Shown in pieces: positions 19,014-31,373 of a DNA stretch of 56,815 nucleotides. Source of the DNA: Usnea hakonensis (taxonomy: Eukaryota; Ascomycota; Lecanoromycetes; Lecanorales; Parmeliaceae); the NCBI GenBank assembly GCA_013423325.1, contig BLJB01000023.1, positions 1-56,815 of the forward strand, written 5' to 3'. Within the stretch, counting starts at the first letter, position 1; every line of letters begins with the position of its first letter. Under the pieces are notes generated by a model. The model had not been told where the DNA came from. It worked only from the letters and a program-made list of their open reading frames with translations, and searched no databases. The position numbers were made by a program, and so were the translations under genes.

Positions 19014-22000
19014 CTACCTCCGCAATTTCAATTTGCTTCCATCCTCACTCTCCGTCCTCCTCCGCTGCACGCTCACCTCCTGCGACGCGATCAAGTATCC
19101 GAATCCAAGCCCCCTGATCCGTCCCAGCCATCGCAAGCCGGGCAGTCTTTCAAGACCCTGTTGACCTCTCTGCTGCTCCAGATATGTTTTCATCTGCGCC
19201 ACATCAATACTAATCGGGCACTCGAAACACTCGAATGAGGCCGGATTGCCGATGATCGCCTTGTTGGCTTGCTGCCGGCTGGCGACCACGGCTTCGGACA
19301 GCCTGTCGGCTGCCTGTTCGGCCGGTATCATGTCGATTCGGCCCTCCCATCCGTCGAATTCCGGCATTCGGCCGGCTACGTCCACGAAGCGAACGAATTC
19401 GTCCAGTGCCGCTCGCCTCGTTGCCGAGTCGTCGCCGCCGTGTCCCTTGGGCAGCTGTGGGACGGTGGCAGGCACGAAGCGGTAGATTGATACTGGTATG
19501 CCCAGCGTTTGCGCGGCCTTCTCCAGGACTTGTTCGCTAGCCCAGCGAGTGGCAACGTAGCCGTTCGAGCCATCAGTCGGGGGAATATACGCTGCGGCCG
19601 AACCGGCACCCGACCCGATCGCGTTATCTTTAGGCATCACCCCCGCCGACGAAATGTAATGGATCGGCACGAGGCGAGTGGCTGCCAGCTTGACCAACTC
19701 CCGCGTGGCGCCAACGTTGCTGGCTCGGAGCACGTCGTAATTGTCCCATAACGATCGCGCGGCGCCCATGTGCAAAATCACGTCTACCTCGCCCGTTAAT
19801 GCCGCAAAGGCAGATTCCGAGAGGCCGAGCCGAGACTGCGAAAGATCCCCCGTGTACGACACGATCTTGCTCGACGTTACGGCCATTCTGCGTGGGCTTT
19901 CCGATACCTTGTCGCGTACGGCGACGCAATGGATTTTGCTCACATTTGGGCTGGCAACAAGCCGAGGCATAATCCATTGTGCTAGGAAACTCGTCGCCCC
20001 GGTCAGCAGCACGCTTTTTTGCTCGACGTGGATGGGCCGGGGATCGGCTGATACTGGGATACTGTCACGATCAGGCAGTGCAGTCTCCCTATCCCAATCA
20101 ATCACATCCACCCTGAGGCTCTCTTCAATCTTTCGCGACATTGCGCCCAGCGTATTCGCCTCAAGGAGTTCAATCAGGCGCACCACCACATTGAAAACTT
20201 CGCGGATTTCAGACTGCAGCCGGACAGCTAAGAGGGAGTTGCCGCCGACGCGGAAGAAGCTGGTCGCAGGAGTCAAGTCCAGCCCGAGCTCTCGATTCCC
20301 CAAGATATCTCGCCATACTTGCTTGAGCTGAGTCATGGTCTCGCCGACTTCTTCATCATTTCCGGCGCTGTTGACTCGCGGCGGTAACGGCATAGCTTTG
20401 ATTGCATTTCGGTCGACCTTGGAATGGCTGCTTAGGGGAAGATGGTCGATGGGAATTGCTATGACAGGGACCATGTACTGTGGAACCGGTAGATTGTTTA
20501 GTAAGTGCTGTAGAAAGCTTTCTTGGTCCTTGACCTCGTGTTGTATGGAAAAGACAACATGCGCGACCACGAAGTCTGGATCGCCTTCACGCAGTGTAAC
20601 GACCGCTTCCCTTAGCACACCGTTGGCCGCGGAGAGTATATTGCTTTCAATATCGCTGAGCTCAATCCGTATACCTCGAATTTTGATCTGCGTATCGCCG
20701 GTCATACGGCTATGGAACACTAAAGCACCATCGGCTTGAAGGTGCCCAATATCGCCCGTGCGATACATTCGTGTCCAACCGTTAGCGATATACTCGGGCG
20801 TGGCATACGGATCTAGAACGAAATGCTGATCCGTTAGTTCCTTGTTATTTAGATAGCCCAAGGAGACACCGGCACCCCCAAGGACGATCTCCCCGGGCAT
20901 ACCAGGGACTACAGGCTGAAGCTGCTCGTCGAGAATATATGCTACATAGTTCGGGAGGGAGAATCCACAAGGGATGCGGCCTTCGGGGAGCTTATCACGG
21001 TACGCAACCTCCATCTTAGTCGAAGATATTGAAATTTCCGTCGGCCCATACGAATTGAAGAAACGTAGATATGGGAGATCGAGGGCCTTGAAACCCTGAA
21101 TGACGTTGTTTGTTAGCGACTCACCGCCGCCAAAAGCGAAATGCCAATTGGAAGCCTGCCGGAGGTTTTCCCGGCCGTATTGCAGCCAAAGCGAGTACTC
21201 TGATGGGGTCGCTTTAGTATACGTAATGTCGTGTTCTCGAATGATCTTGGTGATCTCAAGTGGATCGCCGCGCTTGGCCCACGGCACAATGTAGACCATG
21301 CCGCCGTTGACCAGCCCGGTATACATCTGGTCCGAGGAATGATTGAAGGTAAAAGCACTCTGCTGCAGCACACGTTCCGCTCCCAATCCCCACGTCTTCG
21401 TGTATCCTTCAATTTCATTTCGCAGACCCGAGTGCCGGATAACGATCCCCTTAGGCGTCCCTGTCGAGCCACTAGTATATAGGATCGCACCTACAGAGTC
21501 CGCTCGAGCAAGGTTAGGCACAACAGTCGATGTTGTAGATTTCACGCGAGAGACATTAATAACGGTGGCTTCAGGTACGTTCAACAGCTTTGCATCATCC
21601 AACGTGCTACCGTCTACCAGAATTCCGTGCGGCTGGCAATCTCTAGCGACGTCCGCTAGGCGTGGCATAGGGTTGCGTAGATCCAATGGCACATAGATCG
21701 CTCCAACGCGCATAATTGCGAGCATGGAACAAACCCAGTCAGACGTTGCTTGCTGGAAGACAAGCACTGGAGAGCCGGCACCAACTCCGGCATTCTGTAA
21801 TGCCTCGCCGATTGCTTCAATGCGACAAATCAAGTCCGCGTACGTAACAGCCCCGCGAATACCGTCCATAATGGCAATTCGATCCGGATTCTCCTGGGCA
21901 ATCTGGTCGATCCGATGGGGAAGAGTTTCAGGCCACGTGGATTTCAAGGATGGTCCTAGTACACTGCTTAGTTTGAATGTTCAGCGAAAAGTATAGCTTT

Positions 22001-25000
22001 TCAAACCTTACCCCGACCTAGTTCAAGTGCACGTGCACGCTGATCCTCGGGGAAGAGAGGAACATCCTTCAACAATAGTGACGCGTCCTTGGATAGCACC
22101 TCCAGCATTCCAATAAACGTATTAGACAGTAATTCCGTGGCCGCCTGATCATATAGACTCTTCTGCGTCCTAAACAGTAGAGCCGTACCCGCGGGGCTTT
22201 CCGTCACATCCAACGTGATGTCGTAGGCTGTCCGTCCAGGATGTATATCCCGCACCTCGAATTGGCAATCACCGAAAGCGTGCTTCATCTGCGCTCCTTG
22301 GCGGTAATCGAAAAAAGCTTGGAAGAAGGGACTATATGAGGAAGAACGAGGCACCTTCAGCTCCTTTAGAAGCACATCAAAAGGTAGGCTAGAGTTTGCA
22401 AGTGCTGTATAGGTGGTGTTCCGAGCCTCGGTAATCGTATCAGCAAATTTTTGACCTGATTGGGGACGGAAGCGCAGCGTTAGAAGGTTAAGAAAAAGGC
22501 CGACGGTACCCATAGCATCGTCGTCGTTGCGATTAGCATCCGCGATACCAATGGTTAGATCTTGAACCTCTGTGAAGCGGAATAACATCGTTTGGAAGGC
22601 GGCTAGGTAGAAGTGGAAAGGAGTTGATCGCTGCGCCTTGGACATCTGCCTGACACGATTGGCCAGGGCGGGCTCCAGTCGTTGTATCACCTGCTGGACG
22701 TCAAAGGTGCTCATTGGCATCCGAGAGCTGACTCGAGCCATAGGCAGTAGTGGTAGCACTGGTGGCATGTCTGGAAATATGCCTTGCCAGAACCTCAGTG
22801 CATCATTCATTTCGCCTTTCTCAAAGGCTGTACGCTGGCTTTTCGAGACCTCGAGAATTTGCGGGGGCGGAGGCCCAAGAGATTGGCCCTTGTAGGCTTT
22901 TTCAAGGTCGGACATGAAGACCTGGAAGCCAACGCCGTCCATAAGTATATGGTGGTAATTGAAGAGGAGATAATGCGAAGACGGCGATAGGGAGAGTAGG
23001 ACTACGCCCATGGTTTCCCCCTCCTCGATGGCGAAGAGGCGAGCTTTGAGTTTAGCATACTCGACCTCAACGTCTTCGACGCGGCTAATTCTTTTTTGCT
23101 CAAGTTTTAACAGGGAGGATTCTGTAACTTTCTGGTGAGCCAGATCTGCTTTACCCTCATCTGCGACAAAGCATGTACGAAGTGCTTCGTGTCTCAAGCT
23201 GACGATGTGGACAGCTCTCTTAAGGTTACCGATTTGTAAGTTGCCCGCGATTTTATAATAAAAGCTTGAGTTGAAGGTAGTCTGATCTTGGAGCAAAAGT
23301 CTCAGAAACCAAAATCGAGATTGCGCAAAAGATATCGGCTCGCTCTTCAGAAACGTCGGTGGACGTTCGGCGGCTGCTGACGGCAGAGCTCCCGGTTTCG
23401 CAGAGTCTGCAAGGCCGACGGACGAAGTCCTCGAGGAAATTTCCGTCGAGGTTTCTGCTTCAGTCTCATTATTAGGGGATGAACTTCCTCGCGACGTGTT
23501 TAGAGATGCTGCGCTGGACTCTGAACTCTTGGGCTCAGGTTTGGCGGACTGCTTCACCGTGCCCTTGACGGACTCTTTCCCAACATTGGAAAGAGCTTTT
23601 TGCGGCAGCTTTTGCAGCGCTTGTTGGCTTAAATCGGAAACCGAGCCACCACCCAGCACTTTGAGAACGGGCATATCGACCTTCAGCTCTTTGACGAACC
23701 ACGATCTTACTTCGACGGCGACTAAGGAATCAATGCCAAGGTCAATGACTGGAGCGGAATGGTCGATTTCTTGGTCGGATATCTGCAAAATCACCCGCAA
23801 CTTCGCCGAGAAAGCGTCTGCACCAACGTTAGCATACAAGCTCTTCAGCATGTGCCATACACATTGACCTACCTTTGATGACCTCTAGAGCTTCCTCCAT
23901 GCTAGTCGCGTTCGAAAGTTGCTCGCTAACGGGTAGCGTAGTATTCTTGCCATCTTGTCTGGTCTTTACACCATTCGTCTTGACGACATAGTGCGACAAA
24001 CGCGGATCGTCAAACCAAGGCACCCTGAATTCATCGTCGTCACGAGCAACACCAATGCCTGTAGTGACCACAGGAGTGCCTCCTAGGTCAGGATACCCAG
24101 CTCGGATGGTCTCGGCAAAGACTTGATGAAAGTCTGATTCGGAAATGGGCAGATATCCATACCTCGTCAACTGTTCCTTGACGACTTTGTCAGCGCGCTC
24201 GACGTACCCCATACCCACTACTCGGCCAAGGTCGAAACAAGAGGCAGCCAAACCACGCTTGCGTCTTTGGTTTGCAACACCACCCATATAAGCACACGCT
24301 GCGGCATAGTTGGATTGTCCCGGATTCCCGACAATGCATGAGGTAGACGAGAACATAACGAAAAATTCGAGCTTAACATTGTGGAAAATATCGGCAATGT
24401 TGTTAGTTCCCTCGATCTTAGGCCGCAGGACCTCTTCCATCATGTCAAGCGACATTTCTGAAAAAAGAGCATCATGGAGGACCATCGCCGCATTAGCGAC
24501 ACCCGCGATGGGTGGGCACGTGGCCTTGATCTCGTCGACTACTCTTTTCAAATCTTGTTTGTTAGTAATGTCCCTGTACGTCGTCAGTCACTGTTCCAGC
24601 ATTGATATCATGAACCACGTACATTGGGAAGACTTTGACCATTGTGTTGGTCTCCTCAAACAACTCCAACCACTTCACGTCAACGCTGGGGCGGCGACTC
24701 GTCAAGCAGACACATCCCGCTCCATTGCGCGCCATCCACTCGCAAATCGACTGCCCAATCTCCCCAGTGAGACCAACAAGAAGATATGTTTTCTCCTTGG
24801 AGAAGAGGCGTTCGGCATCGAGTGGTTTAACTTGCACTTCGAGGGTTTTACTCCAGGTCCAATCGATGACGGTTGTAGGGTACTTGGATGCAGATGCGTC
24901 GCCAATCTGTCCAGGTTGGATGGCTGATTCCTGGATTCCTTCAGCGATGTTCAGTCTCGCACTGGCAACGGCATCTTCAAGTAGACTCAAGACCTTGATT

Positions 25001-28000
25001 TCATCGATCATGGATGGGCATGATTCCCGATGGAAGAGGTCGGCGGCATCGATGCGCCTGCAAGCCAAAGGCAAACCCTCCGCAATAACATTACCAACAT
25101 CACCCAAGTCGACATCGGAGGTAAGAACATCGGAGGTAAGATTGAGGAAATGCGTCAGTCTCGTCGGAAGCACACTTCGAACAACATGTTTGGTCATCCA
25201 AGCCCTCAATCTGATCCACGTCGGGTTTTCCGCTCCCGCGAATGCGGTGCTAAAGGCGACACTAATACCCTTGGCCTTCGCTCGCCGTGTAATTGCCTTT
25301 GCAAAGAATTGGTCTTTCCCCGGCTCATGCACAAGCAGGTGGCTCCTCGAAGGCGTTGCAGAGATTAAAGATATCGCTAGGAGCTCGTATGCTGTGGCCG
25401 CTAGTAGTTTGGAAGCTTGGCTCTCGCTGAGGTCTACAGGCATGCTTGCAAAGGGGACTATTTTGGAAGAGTTTGTGCTGGATAAAGCAACAACCGGCTC
25501 CGTGGTTGCTTCTTTAACGCCAATACTGACGAACAGAAACGCGTCAGGACCGACGTTCAGCGCCGTCAAGGTCGACCTATCGACTCGAATGAGGTTTTCG
25601 TTCTTCTCAAGGGCCATATGGAGGGTTTCTTCACGCAGAAATGGAAGCCCATTGGCAGGCTGCGAAACGCTGACTACTGAGCTAGAAGGCGACACTGTCT
25701 TGGTGATGGCACGCCTTAGAGAATTCAGCCTAGCATTTTGATCGAGATTGCCAACAAAACGAGGAACCATTAGCCGTCCATTGTCTAACATAAGTTCCGG
25801 TTCTTGGGACCACAGCAAATCTTGGCTCTTGTTTCCCTGCGACTCCCATTCGTCTAGGATACATTGGCGTAGAAGACATTCGCTTATAACTTTGGGGACG
25901 TCATGTCCCAAATCTGCAAGATCGAGATAGCTTATCGACAGGTACGGTACTTCACGGCGCAGGACGCGCCCAAAGCCAATGCTGGCCATATGATACGGCT
26001 CCTCGGCGTGGGCACCTCGAGTAATCCAGAGTACGTTCTTGGATAGCTCAAAGGTCCGCTTCAGCCCTTGCATTCTCTCGGGCGTCATGTCCTTGAAGAT
26101 CGGGTAGTCGAGATCGACAAGATTGATCAATGTGTTCATTGGAGCAAGCGTGTCAGCCTCTGTAGGTAAGCCGTCGAGGAGAGAGATTTTGCTGCAGAAA
26201 GGTCGCAGAAGATCCGCCACCTCCTCTGCAATACGCGAAGTCTCCAGAGATGCAGTCCCGAGAATGACCACCTCGTCAAAGTGCACGGAATTTGGGGAGG
26301 GTGATAGTGGCCGTCGCAAGATCTCGATTCGATCATCGACAGCCTGGGTCGCTATGATGGAGTATGGCCATGCAACGTCATGGAGCGCTGGTGAGATGGT
26401 ATCTACGCCGGAGAATCCAGACTTGCGCAAAACAGTGTGCCACACCCCAGGCGTCACAGTGGGGGCATACGGGCGGCCGTCATCTCCGTCAGCACGAAGC
26501 CACCAGTCTGGCCTGCCACCCATGGCATTCACGCATCTCAGGGGCCCATTATTAGTAATCTCGAACATTATTAGGTAGCCACCAGGCTTTAAGAGTCGTC
26601 GGGTATTCTCCAGTATCTTTTGGAGCGACGCCGTGGCGTGCAAGACGTTGGCTGCAATAATTATGTCATAGAAATGTACTTGAAATCCTTGGGACGCCGG
26701 CGTACTCTCGGCATCAAACACCTTGAATGTCATTTTGTCGCTATATGCCGTGAATGATTGTGCGGCATTGGTAAAGAAATCTGCCGAGATATCGGTGAAG
26801 GTATAGGATGAGAAGGTACCACATAGTGTCTCCAAGACTGCCTTCGTCGTCGCACCTGTTCCAGCACCTAGTCATGTCAGCTACATTCGCCAGTGCAGGA
26901 GATGATATGTTACTAGATCATCCCTTACCAATTTCGAGTATGTTAGTATGCGGGTACCGATGCGCAATTTGCTGCACCGTTTTAGCTAAGAACGAATTGT
27001 ACTTTTCGAATCCGACGCCCTTCTGATAGACTTCATCCAGCATGTTGTCTTTCAACATGTGCTCTAGCATGGTCGTCTGGCCCCGCACTGCCGCCGAGAG
27101 GTTTTCACCCACGGCCGATATAAGCTTGATGTCAATAGCGTCGGAGCTCCTAATCGTAGTTTTCAGTGGAAAGGATGCAAAGTAGGTTCATATTCAGTCC
27201 ATACCTGCTAATCGCAGTCGCGATCTCGTCGGACGTATCGGTAGACCATTCTGTATTCACGCAAGGGTGTCGTCCGCTAGAGATGACGGATAGCGTTTGG
27301 TTCATATAGTCTCGAAGACGCTGGTATTGACTATTAGCCCATTCTTCGTCGGTGATCTCCAACTTCCACTTTCGGAGGTAATAATATGACAATCTTTCAC
27401 AGAGAGTAGCAAGCTCAACTTCGTCGACGGAAGGACGATCGTCGCCTACGATGAGATTAACATTTGGCGTAGCACAGTCCCATCTTATGGAAGCGAACAG
27501 AATACGATCATCCTTCACAGTGGCAGGGGAGAATGGCTTCATGGTCAGTTCCTCAGCTTGCAAGAGTACTTGCTGGCCATCTTCGCTGGAGATATCGACG
27601 CTGCCGCAGATCGAGATGGAATTCGGTTTCTGTAAAGTAGCGCAGATTGGTAGTTGGGTTCCAGAGGTTGGTAGCAAAGCAAAAAGTTCTGGATTGACGC
27701 GAATACGTCGAACCGATGTGGGAAGGTGTAACGCCCAGACGCCTTGATCTCCTGGAGCGGAGATCGCGAGTAGTAACGCCTGAAAAGCTACGTCGAGCAT
27801 GGTCGGGTGGACTATGAGCGTAGCTTCATCGTCTGCATAGCTATAAGTGGATACCATGGCGGATGCTTGGTCTAGCTTTCGCTTCAATGATGACATTGTC
27901 CTAAATGGGCCAGTGTAATTGTATCCTAGCTCGAGAGCGGAGGAATAGAAACTGTCGGCGTCGATAGCGGCCATGTTTGAGGTTTCGAGAGGGGTAGACG

Positions 28001-31000
28001 GTAACGTGGTTAAAGATGGCGTGCCAAACATAATTTTTACCTTTCCGCTCGCTACCTGTTCCATCTCGCTGGATCCAGTGCTGGGGCAGGCGCAACATGA
28101 GAAATCTGCTGTCTGGATCTTGTCATTCTGACGAGCGGGACTAATTGCCGTAAGAGCTACAAGAGTTTCCGCGGCGAAGTTAACGTCGTCTTCAAATGCA
28201 ATGGCTTTTCCAATAACAAGATCGTGAATTTCGAAAAGCATAACAGACCGATCATCGGCAAGTTTCTTAGCCGCTTCCAATGCCATAGCGATATATCCCG
28301 CGGCCGGAAAGACAGTCTGGCCTTGCAGTTGATGCCCGTCTAACCAGGGAATATCGGATGTTTTGAGCATGTTCGTCCAGCGTCGATCACGATCTGTTAT
28401 ATCTGGCGACGGGGCGCCAAGTAATTCATGGAAAACATCAGCCCTCGCGCGGATATTCCTAGACTTCCGTGATTCATGCCAATGAACCCTTGCACGATTC
28501 CACTGATATGAAGGAAGGCCGACCACGAGCTTAGGAGGCGCACCGACTGACGTCAACTTCTCATAGGCTTGAAAAGCAACGCTGTCGGCGCCGAGATTGG
28601 TCCAAATGAATCCCAGAGCGTCCGAGAAAGCCTCGATGTCGTCCCTCCCTCGACTCAGTGTACCCGAGTATGGAAGAGATGATCTGATACCTGAAATAGT
28701 TTGCATGGCTGGCCCTTTGAGGGCCGGATGGGGACCAACTTCTAGAGCCAGGTTCAACCTATCACTCACGGCATTCTTAATGGCATCTGCAAATAAGACT
28801 GCGTTGGTCATGTTGTCACTCCAATAGACGTCTTGCAGCTCGTCAATGGGTTCCATCGCCTTACCGGGAGTAACACTTGAAAACCAAGAGCAGGATGTGT
28901 CGCGTGTCTTGTTAATGCGAATCTTACATGCCCGTATTGACTTGATATAAGGATCCTTACAAGGAGACATATGATGAGAATGATACGCCGTATCCACTTT
29001 TAGAATCCTAGCAAACTTTTTCTCCTCGTCGAAGACTTTTTTAGCATGGATAATGGCATCAGCGTTCCCCGAGAGGGTTATACTGGCAGAAGAGTTATGG
29101 GCAGCAATCTTGAGGCGACCTCGAAACGCTGGAAGTTCGATTAGATCCTGAGCATCTTCCCAAGATGTCCCTACGGCAAGCATAGCGCCTTTCTGTCCGT
29201 TGGGTTCTCCCGCTAGTCGAGTATGCAATCCTCGATAGTATGCGATCCGGATTGCATCAGAGGCCGAGATAAAGTCTGCAGCATATGCAGCAGCTATCTC
29301 TCCAGATGAGTGACCCACAGCCGCTTCGAATGAAATATTCGCGGTTCGTAAAAGGTCGACCAAAATAATCTGAATAGCTGTGCATAACGGTTGTGATATG
29401 CTAGCCTCTGAGATACGTGAAATTTCTGCATTAGCACTTATCTCCTGGCTTAGGCGCCACTGCGGACGATCGGATAAGGGTAGAGTATCCAAGGCGTTCT
29501 CTAGATACTCCATCTGTTTTCGGGCAAAAGCTGAGGAGCGGATCAATTGTCCGCCCATGGTTGCCCACTGTGCACCTTGCCCCGTGAAGACTCCAAGTAT
29601 CCGAGGAGCCGTAGCAGTCGAACGCACACCGATGTTGGTGCTAGCCGTTTGCTTTACTTCCGAGAGCTTTTCGTCAATTTTAGAGATTAGTCTCTCAAGT
29701 GTGATCGCAGAGAAGGTCGCCTTGATAGGCAGTGCCGTTCTACATGACTGCAGCGTCCAAGCCAGGTCGGCGGGGTTGATTTCAAGCCGGGTCTTCAAAT
29801 GCTCCGAGTAAGCACGTAAGAGTGCAACTAAAGAGGCCTCGGAAGAGGCTGAAAAGGTGTATGGGGTGGAAGAGACGCTTCTACGATCTCGCCACTGGAC
29901 ACTGTCCGTTGAAGGCTGGTAGCTCTCCAGTATAGCGTGTGCATTGGCCCCGCCAAAACCTGTCAGAATAGTTCAGTCACGCAGAAACCCAAGCATAACA
30001 CTATGGGCTGAGATTGAACCTACCAAAACTATTGACGCTCACTCGTCGGGGAACCCCCTCAGGTAGTTTGGGCCATGCCCTCGCTCTCGTGGGAACATTC
30101 AGCCCACGATAGTAGGGTTCAATGGATGGATTTAAGCGGTTCAGATGTAGGTTTGGAGGTATGACGCCGTGTTGTAGAGCCAAGGAGCCCTTGAGGAGAC
30201 CCGCCAGACCCGCAGCACCCTCTGTATGGCCAATGATAGTCTTGATGGATCCAACGTAGAGAGGTTCCTCAGCAGTATCACAACTACCAAAACATTGCTG
30301 GATAGCTGATGCCTCGCGAGGATCTCCAACTTTAGTTCCCGTTCCATGTGCTTCAAAGAATTGCGGTCGATCATGAGGGTTTTTGGGGTCTAATCCAGCT
30401 TTTGAGTACGTCTGCATGATCAGTGCCGCCTGTGCTTCTGTACTTGGGACGGTCAAGCCGGTAGAACGACCGTCCTGGTTAGCTCCCGTTTCAGGAATCA
30501 AGCATTCAATATGGTCACCGTCGGCAATCGCATCGCTCAGTCGTTTCAAGACGATGCTCGCAACGCCATCGCCGCGTGCGTAACCGTCTGCATCGGCATC
30601 CCACATGCGTGAACGGCCTGTGGGGGAAAGCAGATTGATCTTGCTTTCGGTCAAAAAAGCCTCTGTACCCATTTCATTAGCCAATCCTGAGCCTATGAAT
30701 CTATATACTGAACAGACTTAACAAAGGAAGACAGACCTGGTCCTAGAATCAATGTCGCGCCACAGGCCACGGCTACGCGCGATTCGCCCGTACGCAATGA
30801 CTGAACGCCCTGATGAACAGCGATCAAACTGGAGGAACAAGCAGTGTCAATAGTCATGCTTGGACCATGCCAATCGAAGAAATATGATATACGGTTTGAG
30901 AGGATGGCTCGAGAAGTGCCAGTGGCAGAGTAAGTAGGCAAACTATTGGTATCCCGCATAAGGAGGTCATGATAGTCGACGCCCATGACACCTACATAGA

Positions 31001-31373
31001 CGGCTGTATCGGACCCACGTAAAGCTTCAACGGGCTGACCACCTGCCTCCAGCGCTTCGTATACGATTTCCATAAGTAGACGTTGCTGCGGATCAATCGA
31101 GTCCGCTTCGTTAGGACTAATGCCGAAAAAGCTGGCGTCAAAGGCACGCACATCTTCCTTCAGCAAATACGAGCGTCGAACGTTGGAGGTTCCATGATGA
31201 GCGCCATTTGGATGATAGTATCCGCGAATATCAAATCGATCCTGGGGTATCTCTTCGCTTACATCGCGGGGATCCTGAAGCAGCTCCCATAAGGATGAAG
31301 GAGAAGTGGAGCCGCCAGGAAAACGACAAGCGCTGCCAACGATTGCGATAGGTTGTGGCCGATGGAAAGCCAT
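19014..31373 (-). CDS. Hybrid polyketide synthase-nonribosomal peptide synthetase (PKS-NRPS)
   Basis: One eight-exon gene of 3,989 aa: 31373-30737, 30686-30024, 29959-27205, 27149-26929, 26867-24623, 24573-23873, 23817-22012, 21955-19014. Every junction keeps frame and restores a conserved block: SFG|FGGANAHA, LEIG|AGTG, FPM|DITN (KR), GRG|PSLKST (linker to A). Intron 1 has two in-frame acceptors 6 nt apart (30693 and 30687). Domain order is KS-AT-DH-cMT-KR-ACP-C-A-T-R, and the length matches fungal hybrids of the fusarin/equisetin/tenellin type. The enzyme would build a methylated polyketide, condense it with an amino acid and release it at the R-type domain. No enoylreductase domain is found. 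Upstream are three TACGCCGAA sites and, beyond them, a Zn2Cys6 gene. Product unknown. Confidence 0.95.
19130..20021 (-). other. PKS-NRPS: terminal R-type (reductase / Dieckmann) domain
   Basis: SDR-like domain with VLLTGATSFLAQW as nucleotide loop (canonical GATGFLG; here Ser and Ala replace two glycines), YISSAGV as Ser block, and SNGYVATRWASE where Tyr3809 is kept but Tyr-x3-Lys has become Tyr-x3-Arg. Such domains either reduce the thioester or, when redox-dead, cyclise it to a tetramic acid. Confidence 0.85.
20120..20345 (-). other. PKS-NRPS: thiolation (T) domain
   Basis: Carrier serine Ser3583 in FFRVGGNSLLAVRLQ. Confidence 0.9.
20375..21935 (-). other. PKS-NRPS: adenylation (A) domain
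   Basis: A3 core LYTSGSTGTPKG, YGPTE, YRTGDIG and HSKVDRNA (A10) are all present. The A4 block reads FTFNHSSDQMYTGL, with Asn3214 at the position of the amino-group-binding Asp (PheA Asp235). By-eye ten-residue code: N-H-D-K-F-G-S-I-S-K. I cannot assign a substrate. Confidence 0.85.
22041..23340 (-). other. PKS-NRPS: condensation (C) domain
   Basis: HHILMDGVGF supplies the HHxxxDG motif (His2697, Asp2701). SFAQSRFWFL and NDDDAMGTVGLFLNLL are further C-domain blocks. It forms the amide between polyketide and aminoacyl thioester. Confidence 0.9.
23600..23817 (-). other. PKS-NRPS: acyl carrier protein (ACP)
   Basis: Phosphopantetheine site Ser2438 in DLGIDSLVAVEVRSWF. Followed by a Ser/Pro/Glu-rich linker (about residues 2480-2560) joining the PKS and NRPS halves. 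Confidence 0.9.
23990..24790 (-). other. PKS-NRPS: ketoreductase (KR) domain
   Basis: The NADPH loop LLVGLTGEIGQS and the catalytic tyrosine (about Tyr2263) in GNPGQSNYAAACAY are present. The stretch between cMT and KR (about 24800-26350) has no complete ER nucleotide-binding motif. Confidence 0.88.
26500..27149 (-). other. PKS-NRPS: C-methyltransferase (cMT) domain
   Basis: The SAM-binding loop LEIGAGTGATTKAVL is formed across intron 4. DIIIAANVLHAT and LLKPGGYLIMFE are further methyltransferase blocks. Predicts alpha-methylation of the chain. Confidence 0.88.
27580..28436 (-). other. PKS-NRPS: dehydratase (DH) domain
   Basis: His976 in WLDGHQLQGQTVFPAAGY and Asp1156 in HPTMLDVAFQALL give the double-hotdog catalytic pair, so it looks active. 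Confidence 0.88.
28600..29603 (-). other. PKS-NRPS: acyltransferase (AT) domain
   Basis: Begins near VFTGQGAQWATMG; the nucleophile Ser651 is in GHSSGEIAAAYAA and a YHSHHM block follows. Fungal reducing PKS ATs of this type load malonyl units; methyl branches would come from the cMT. Confidence 0.9.
30024..31373 (-). other. PKS-NRPS: ketosynthase (KS) domain
   Basis: Residues about 5-430. The catalytic Cys179 lies in DTACSSSL, His326 in EAHGTGTKVGDP and His366 in GHTEGAAG, so the KS looks active. Confidence 0.93.

Noticed and set aside
19741..20739. Plus-strand ORFs of 196 and 134 codons inside the PKS-NRPS region
   Set aside because: Antisense shadows of the A, T and R domains; no recognisable protein features.
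24635..25741. 368-codon plus-strand ORF
   Set aside because: Antisense to exon 5 of the PKS-NRPS; Ser/Arg-rich translation without domains.
24800..26350. Possible enoylreductase domain between cMT and KR
   Set aside because: The region lacks a full ER NADPH-binding loop; it is the non-catalytic linker/structural KR region of reducing PKSs.
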